Part shown: piece after piece, positions 60,551 to 64,000 of the stretch
How positions within the stretch are numbered: the stretch's first letter is position 1
Layout: the number at the start of each line of letters is the position of its first letter
Assembly (NCBI RefSeq): GCF_002218045.2
Contig: NZ_AP018685.1
Location: forward strand, 1,922,001-1,986,000
Direction: 5' to 3'
DNA: 64,000 bases
DNA from: Vibrio rumoiensis
Lineage (GTDB): Bacteria; Pseudomonadota; Gammaproteobacteria; Enterobacterales; Vibrionaceae
Notes under the pieces: generated by a model
Told to the model about the DNA's origin: nothing
The model's input: the letters and a program-made list of their open reading frames with translations, nothing else
Database searches by the model: none
Made by a program: the position numbers and the translations under genes

Positions 60551-61546
60551 TTAATTAAAGTGATCAAATCCATGAACTTGCCTTGCCAGATCATCTTCTT
60601 GGATAGGCAAACCATTTCGAAGTAATTGAATAGTATGCTCAGCGTCCCGCTGGTTTTCAGTAACCTGCCCAATACAAGTTAACAGGCAACCGACCTGTTG
60701 CGCGATTTCATCTAACAGAGGTTTATCTTGCTTTGAAATGGTAAAGCACAATTCATATTCTTCACCACTTTGTAATGCGGCCAATTGGGCTTGTTGAGTA
60801 TCACCGAAAAAGTCCGTTGCCAAATCACTAATAGGCAGTTGGGTAATCTCTACTTGGGCACTCACGTTTGAACGCTTTAGCACATGTTTGAGATCGGACA
60901 TCACCCCATCGGAAATATCAATACAACTCGTGGCATGATCACGCAGTCGCTCAGCAAGCTTAATTCGAGATTGGGCATAAAAGTGACGTGACACTAATTC
61001 CTTCGCATGAGGTTTATTTGTAGCCTCAGGATTGAGAATAACACTTAAGCCAGCCTGACTGTCACCGAGATTTCCGCTTACAAAAATCCAATCCCCCACT
61101 TGAGCACCGCTGCGAGTAAGTGCTTTTCCTTTTGGCACCAAACCTTGAATGGTAAAGGAAATGCTCAGAGGTCCCTTGGTGGTATCCCCACCGATTAGCT
61201 GTAAATGATGAGCATCGGCAAGCGTAAACATTGAATCACAAAAAGGTGCTAACCATGCTTCATCAATTTCAGGCAAACTGATTGCCATTGAAAACCAAGC
61301 GGGCGTGGCTCCCATTGCCGCCAAATCACTAATATTGGACATTAATGCTTTATAGGCAACAGCAGAAGGATCAGCATTCGCTAAAAAATGTGTACCTAAC
61401 ACCACCGTATCGGTACTAATGGCCAGTTGATACCCTTCCGGTGGCGATACTAAAGCGCAATCATCCCCCAAAGCTAAATCAACATCTTGTCGATTCGCTT
61501 GGCGATGAGCAAAATATTTATCAATGAGATTAAATTCACCGGACAT
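60551..61546 (-). CDS. thiL: thiamine-monophosphate kinase
   Basis: Phosphorylates thiamine phosphate to the active diphosphate. 331 residues, AIR-synthetase-like fold. LALGDDCALVSPPEG near 24, VLGTHFLANADPSAVAYKALMSNISDLAAMGA near 48, HLQLIGGDTTKGPLSI near 112, VSGNLGDSQAG near 150 and CIDISDGVMSDLKH near 208 carry the ATP and magnesium residues. It lies 84 bases after nusB, with a terminator hairpin between, and makes the cofactor used by Dxs. Confidence 0.96.
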   Translation of the reverse strand: MSGEFNLIDKYFAHRQANRQDVDLALGDDCALVSPPEGYQLAISTDTVVLGTHFLANADPSAVAYKALMSNISDLAAMGATPAWFSMAISLPEIDEAWLAPFCDSMFTLADAHHLQLIGGDTTKGPLSISFTIQGLVPKGKALTRSGAQVGDWIFVSGNLGDSQAGLSVILNPEATNKPHAKELVSRHFYAQSRIKLAERLRDHATSCIDISDGVMSDLKHVLKRSNVSAQVEITQLPISDLATDFFGDTQQAQLAALQSGEEYELCFTISKQDKPLLDEIAQQVGCLLTCIGQVTENQRDAEHTIQLLRNGLPIQEDDLARQVHGFDHFN

Positions 61547-61584
61547 GGGCTTAACTCGATTAAATTCAGTGACAGTGATTATAC

Positions 61585-61613
61585 AAAAAAGGCCAGCACT
61601 TGGCTGACCTTGA
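61585..61613 (-). terminator. terminator between nusB and thiL
   Basis: On the minus strand AGGTCAGC and GCTGGCCT pair around CAAGT and run into six T. It falls inside the nusB-thiL gap, so thiL may depend partly on readthrough. Confidence 0.8.
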
Positions 61614-61630
61614 TTAACAATTCGCAGAAA

Positions 61631-62098
61631 TTACTTTTTGCGAACGTGCGGTGCTGCTTTATCAAGCACACCGTTGATGAACTTATGACTATCTTCTGCT
61701 GCAAATACTTTTGCTAGCTCAATTGCTTCGTTGATCACCACTTTATACGGTACATCATCACGCTTAGTCATTTCATACATCGCTAGACGAAGTAACGCGA
61801 GTTCCATCATATCCAAATCTTGCATTGGACGAGAAAGGAATGGGCGAAGCTTGCTGTCTAATTCCATATTAGTGTTCACGACACCTGACAGTAAGTCTTG
61901 AAAATAAGCAACATCCGTCTCAGGTGCTTTTAAGCTAGGCTCGCCAGCATGATGTTCTTCTTCATCATACTTTTCACCGGTTAGAAATTGATGTTCAATT
62001 GTTGCCACATTTTCTTTAGTGACTTGCCAAGAATATATCGCTTGTAGAGCGAATTGACGTGCATTACGACGTGCGGCTGGTTTCACGCGAGCCCCCAT
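61631..62098 (-). CDS. nusB: transcription antitermination factor NusB
   Basis: Binds BoxA with S10 during rRNA transcription. 155 residues, all helical. ARRNARQFALQAIYSWQVT near 8, DLMIS-like segment LDMMELALLRLAMYEMTKRDDVPYKVVINEAIELAKVF near 95, and FINGVLDKAAPHV at the C-terminus. It follows ribH by 21 bases, the conserved order. Confidence 0.97.
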   Translation of the reverse strand: MGARVKPAARRNARQFALQAIYSWQVTKENVATIEHQFLTGEKYDEEEHHAGEPSLKAPETDVAYFQDLLSGVVNTNMELDSKLRPFLSRPMQDLDMMELALLRLAMYEMTKRDDVPYKVVINEAIELAKVFAAEDSHKFINGVLDKAAPHVRKK

Positions 62099-62119
62099 TA
62101 GGAATTAGATTGCAAAAAA

Positions 62120-62587
62120 TTAATTAATTTCATTAAGAACGTTGATCATCTCAAGTGCGCTAAGAGCAGCTTCTTGCCCTTTATTACCAGCCTTGGTGCC
62201 TGCGCGTTCAATCGCTTGATCGATGGTATCAACAGTCAATACGCCAAATGCAACTGGAAGGCTATATTCCAAAGACACTTGAGCTAAACCTTTATTACAC
62301 TCACTACATACATAATCAAAGTGTGGTGTACCACCACGGATAACCGTGCCAAGTGAAACAATCGCATCAAACTTGCCCGTTTTTGCTACACGTTGTGCAA
62401 CAAGAGGCAATTCAACAGCACCAGGGCAACGAACAACGGTAATGTTGTCATCGCTTACTTGGCCGTGACGCTTCAATGTGTCAATCGCACCTGAAAGTAA
62501 ACTTTCGTTAATAAAGCTGTTAAAACGAGAAATAACGATAGCAATTTTTGCATTAGGAGCGGCAAAAGCACCTTCGATTACTTTCAT
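62120..62587 (-). CDS. ribH: 6,7-dimethyl-8-ribityllumazine synthase
   Basis: Penultimate step of riboflavin synthesis: joins the RibBX product (DHBP) with the ribitylaminouracil. 155 residues. IAIVISRFNSFINESLLSGA near 15, VVRCPGAVELPLVAQ near 52, LGTVIRGGTPHFDYV near 80 (catalytic His), and GVLTVDTIDQAIERAG near 113 are all typical. It lies 157 bases after ribBX; the gap contains inverted heptad repeats. Confidence 0.97.
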   Translation of the reverse strand: MKVIEGAFAAPNAKIAIVISRFNSFINESLLSGAIDTLKRHGQVSDDNITVVRCPGAVELPLVAQRVAKTGKFDAIVSLGTVIRGGTPHFDYVCSECNKGLAQVSLEYSLPVAFGVLTVDTIDQAIERAGTKAGNKGQEAALSALEMINVLNEIN

Positions 62588-62666
62588 AAGTTATCCTTTA
62601 ACTGTTTTCTAGAGAGTGAGAATCGGCGGATTCTACCACAAAATTGTGAGTGATATCTATTGGTAA

Positions 62667-62744
62667 TTCGTTTCTCGTTGCTCGGAAGCTCGTAACTCGA
62701 ATAAAAGCTTTTTCAAGCAACGAATAACGAGATTCCGAAAAACG
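62667..62744. repeat. inverted pair of heptad arrays between ribBX and ribH
   Basis: Plus strand: TTCGTTT, CTCGTTG, CTCGGAA, (G) CTCGTAA, CTCGAAT over 62667-62702. Minus strand: CTCGTTA, TTCGTTG, CTTGAAA over 62711-62731, just 3' of the ribBX stop. AAAAGCTTTT lies at the centre, so the whole can fold. Confidence 0.7.
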
Positions 62745-63854
62745 TTATTCTGTTACATAATCCACAACATTCAAGCCGAAACCGGATAGTGCATGGTAGC
62801 GCTTATCTGATGACGATAATAAACGCATGTCTTTTACGCCTAAATCCGCAAGGATCTGAGAACCCACACCGACTCGGCGTGAAGTGCCTTGCTTTTTGGC
62901 CATCACAGGGGCAGTAGCATTATCTTGTTGCTCAAATACTTTCACTTTATGGATGATTGATTCTGCGGTTTCTTCCTTACCAAGAATAATCAGAACTCCA
63001 CCTTCTTGGTGAATACGCTTCATCGCTGCTTCTAGAGACCAGCTACGATCGCTTGAACGGTTAGAGTGTAATAAGTCGGTAAAGGTATCTTGCAAGTGCA
63101 CTCGAACTAAACAAGCATTATCCGTTACATTACCTTTACGTAATGCATAGTGGATTTGACTATCAATCGTATCGCGGTAAGTCACTAAATCAAACTCACC
63201 AAATTCGGTCGGTAGTTTACATTCCGCGACACGCTCAATGGTGGTTTCAGTATTGTTGCGGTATTCAATCAAATCAGCAATGGTGCCTAATTTAATGCCA
63301 TGTTTTTCAGCAAACACTTCTAAATCCGGACGACGAGCCATGGTGCCATCATCATTTAAAATCTCAACGATAACGGAAGCAGGTTCTAGACCGGCAAGGC
63401 GCGCTAAATCACAGCCAGCTTCGGTATGACCAGCACGGGTTAATACCCCACCTTCTTGCGCCGCTAGTGGGAAGATATGGCCAGGTTGAACAAGGTCTGC
63501 TGCTTTAGCATTTTTCCCTACTGCTGCTTGAACCGTAACCGCGCGATCCGCGGCAGAAATACCGGTTGTGACGCCTTCTGCCGCTTCAATAGAAACAGTA
63601 AAGTTGGTGGTGTATTGAGCGTTATTATCTTGCACCATTGGCGGCAAACCTAGATTATGACAACGCTCTTTGGTCAGAGTTAAACAAATCAAACCACGAC
63701 CATGGGTGGCCATAAAGTTAATCGCTTCTGGCGTGACATGCTCAGCGGCCATGATAAGATCACCTTCATTTTCACGGTCTTCATCATCCATCAAGATAAC
63801 CATCTTACCTAAACGAATATCATCAATAATTTCTTTTGAGCTGCTAATTGGCAT
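62745..63854 (-). CDS. ribBX: 3,4-dihydroxy-2-butanone 4-phosphate synthase with degenerate GTP cyclohydrolase II domain (RibBX type)
   Basis: Converts ribulose 5-phosphate to DHBP for riboflavin. 369 residues. The synthase domain (1-205) is intact: MDDEDRENEGDLIMAAEHV near 22, FMATHGRGLICL near 47, TTGISAADRAVTV near 95, and LTRAGHTEAGCDLARL near 136. The C-terminal 160 residues align with GTP cyclohydrolase II in layout, but where the zinc cysteines (C-x10-C-x-C) belong it reads LHSNRSSDRSWSLEAAM, so that activity should be absent. This is the RibBX variant known in proteobacteria. It follows ribE on the same strand. Confidence 0.93.
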   Translation of the reverse strand: MPISSSKEIIDDIRLGKMVILMDDEDRENEGDLIMAAEHVTPEAINFMATHGRGLICLTLTKERCHNLGLPPMVQDNNAQYTTNFTVSIEAAEGVTTGISAADRAVTVQAAVGKNAKAADLVQPGHIFPLAAQEGGVLTRAGHTEAGCDLARLAGLEPASVIVEILNDDGTMARRPDLEVFAEKHGIKLGTIADLIEYRNNTETTIERVAECKLPTEFGEFDLVTYRDTIDSQIHYALRKGNVTDNACLVRVHLQDTFTDLLHSNRSSDRSWSLEAAMKRIHQEGGVLIILGKEETAESIIHKVKVFEQQDNATAPVMAKKQGTSRRVGVGSQILADLGVKDMRLLSSSDKRYHALSGFGLNVVDYVTE

Positions 63855-63929
63855 ATTTGATTCCTAACTATTCTGCTGATGCTTTATTCGGCTGCAAATA
63901 ACCCGAAAATAAAGTTAAATTAACTAAGG

Positions 63930-64000
63930 TTAAGCAAATCCATTTTTTTGCAATAGGTCCATAGTAACGCGAGAAGCTGGCGTCTCTTCTGCTTCCGCTT
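63930..64000 (-). CDS. ribE: C-terminal end of a gene, probably riboflavin synthase alpha subunit
   Basis: An open frame enters from the window edge and ends at 63930 with the residues ETPASRVTMDLLQKNGFA. Only about 23 residues are visible, too few to identify by sequence. Position directly before ribBX-ribH matches ribE (riboflavin synthase) in other vibrios, so the name rests on context. It ends 76 bases before the ribBX start. Confidence 0.6.
   Translation of the reverse strand, partial: AEAEETPASRVTMDLLQKNGFA

Noticed and set aside
62745..63854. Bifunctional RibBA
   Set aside because: The zinc-binding cysteines of GTP cyclohydrolase II are absent.
63855..63929. FMN riboswitch before ribBX
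   Set aside because: The gap is 75 bases, far too short for the six-helix FMN element, and the gene is internal to an operon.
1..64000. A defence island, prophage or toxin-antitoxin system
   Set aside because: Gene content and order are core Vibrio throughout; no integrase, phage or toxin-antitoxin pair was recognised.

Overview
The window is a 64 kb stretch of a Vibrio chromosome, or that of a very close relative in the Vibrionaceae. The evidence is the A+T-rich composition, the gene order and the proteins themselves. The order upp / purMN / yafJ / gmhA / fadE / dnaQ-rnhA-yafS-gloB-mltD-yafD / glnB / tilS-accA-dnaE-rnhB-lpxBA-fabZ-lpxD-skp-bamA-rseP-dxr-cdsA-uppS-frr-pyrH-tsf-rpsB / map-glnD is the core order known from Vibrio. 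The species cannot be fixed from the sequence alone. No rRNA, tRNA, prophage, integron, CRISPR array or insertion sequence was seen.

Layout. 1-3.7 kb holds the end of a DUF2066 gene, upp (minus) and the PurR-type purM-purN operon (plus). 3.7-5.2 kb holds yafJ and gmhA (minus). 5.2-8.2 kb is fadE with a FadR-like operator. 8.2-15.8 kb holds replication, repair and housekeeping genes (dnaQ, rnhA, yafS, gloB, mltD, yafD, glnB, tilS). 15.9-35.8 kb is one long minus-strand array for fatty acid, lipid A, outer-membrane, isoprenoid and translation functions, broken up by several intrinsic terminators. 36.1-40.3 kb holds map, glnD and a DUF3461 gene. 40.4-46.2 kb holds truC, yqcC, four small or poorly known Vibrio genes, a Zn-ribbon gene, syd and queF. 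46.3-51.0 kb holds a TPR protein with a degenerate GGDEF domain, ppnN and xni. 51.1-54.3 kb is the rlmM/DUF423/hydrolase/gcvA operon, with the small RNA gene gcvB divergent from gcvA. 54.8-59.5 kb holds thiI and the xseB-ispA-dxs isoprenoid operon. 59.6-64 kb holds a monooxygenase-like gene and the ribE-ribBX-ribH-nusB-thiL-pgpA cluster.

The genes form a few working modules. GlnD and GlnB are both present (PII nitrogen signalling). Dxs, Dxr, IspA and UppS cover much of the path to undecaprenyl phosphate. LpxA, LpxD, LpxB and GmhA make lipid A and core precursors, Skp and BamA assemble the outer membrane, and RseP senses envelope stress. RibBX, RibH and RibE supply flavin. DnaE with DnaQ gives the polymerase III core and its proofreader.

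The least explained content lies between the genes. A family of sequences built on a seven-base CTCGNNN period sits at the 3' ends of many genes: after or within the stop codons of fadE, map, the DUF3301 gene, the UPF0178 gene and xni, 3' of tsf and rlmM, and as perfect AGCCGAG arrays of 10 and 7 copies after purM and the DUF3461 gene. Two ERIC elements and three copies of another palindromic element also lie in short intergenic gaps, including inside otherwise compact operons. These are the best candidates for something undescribed; the protein-coding content is mostly conserved core.
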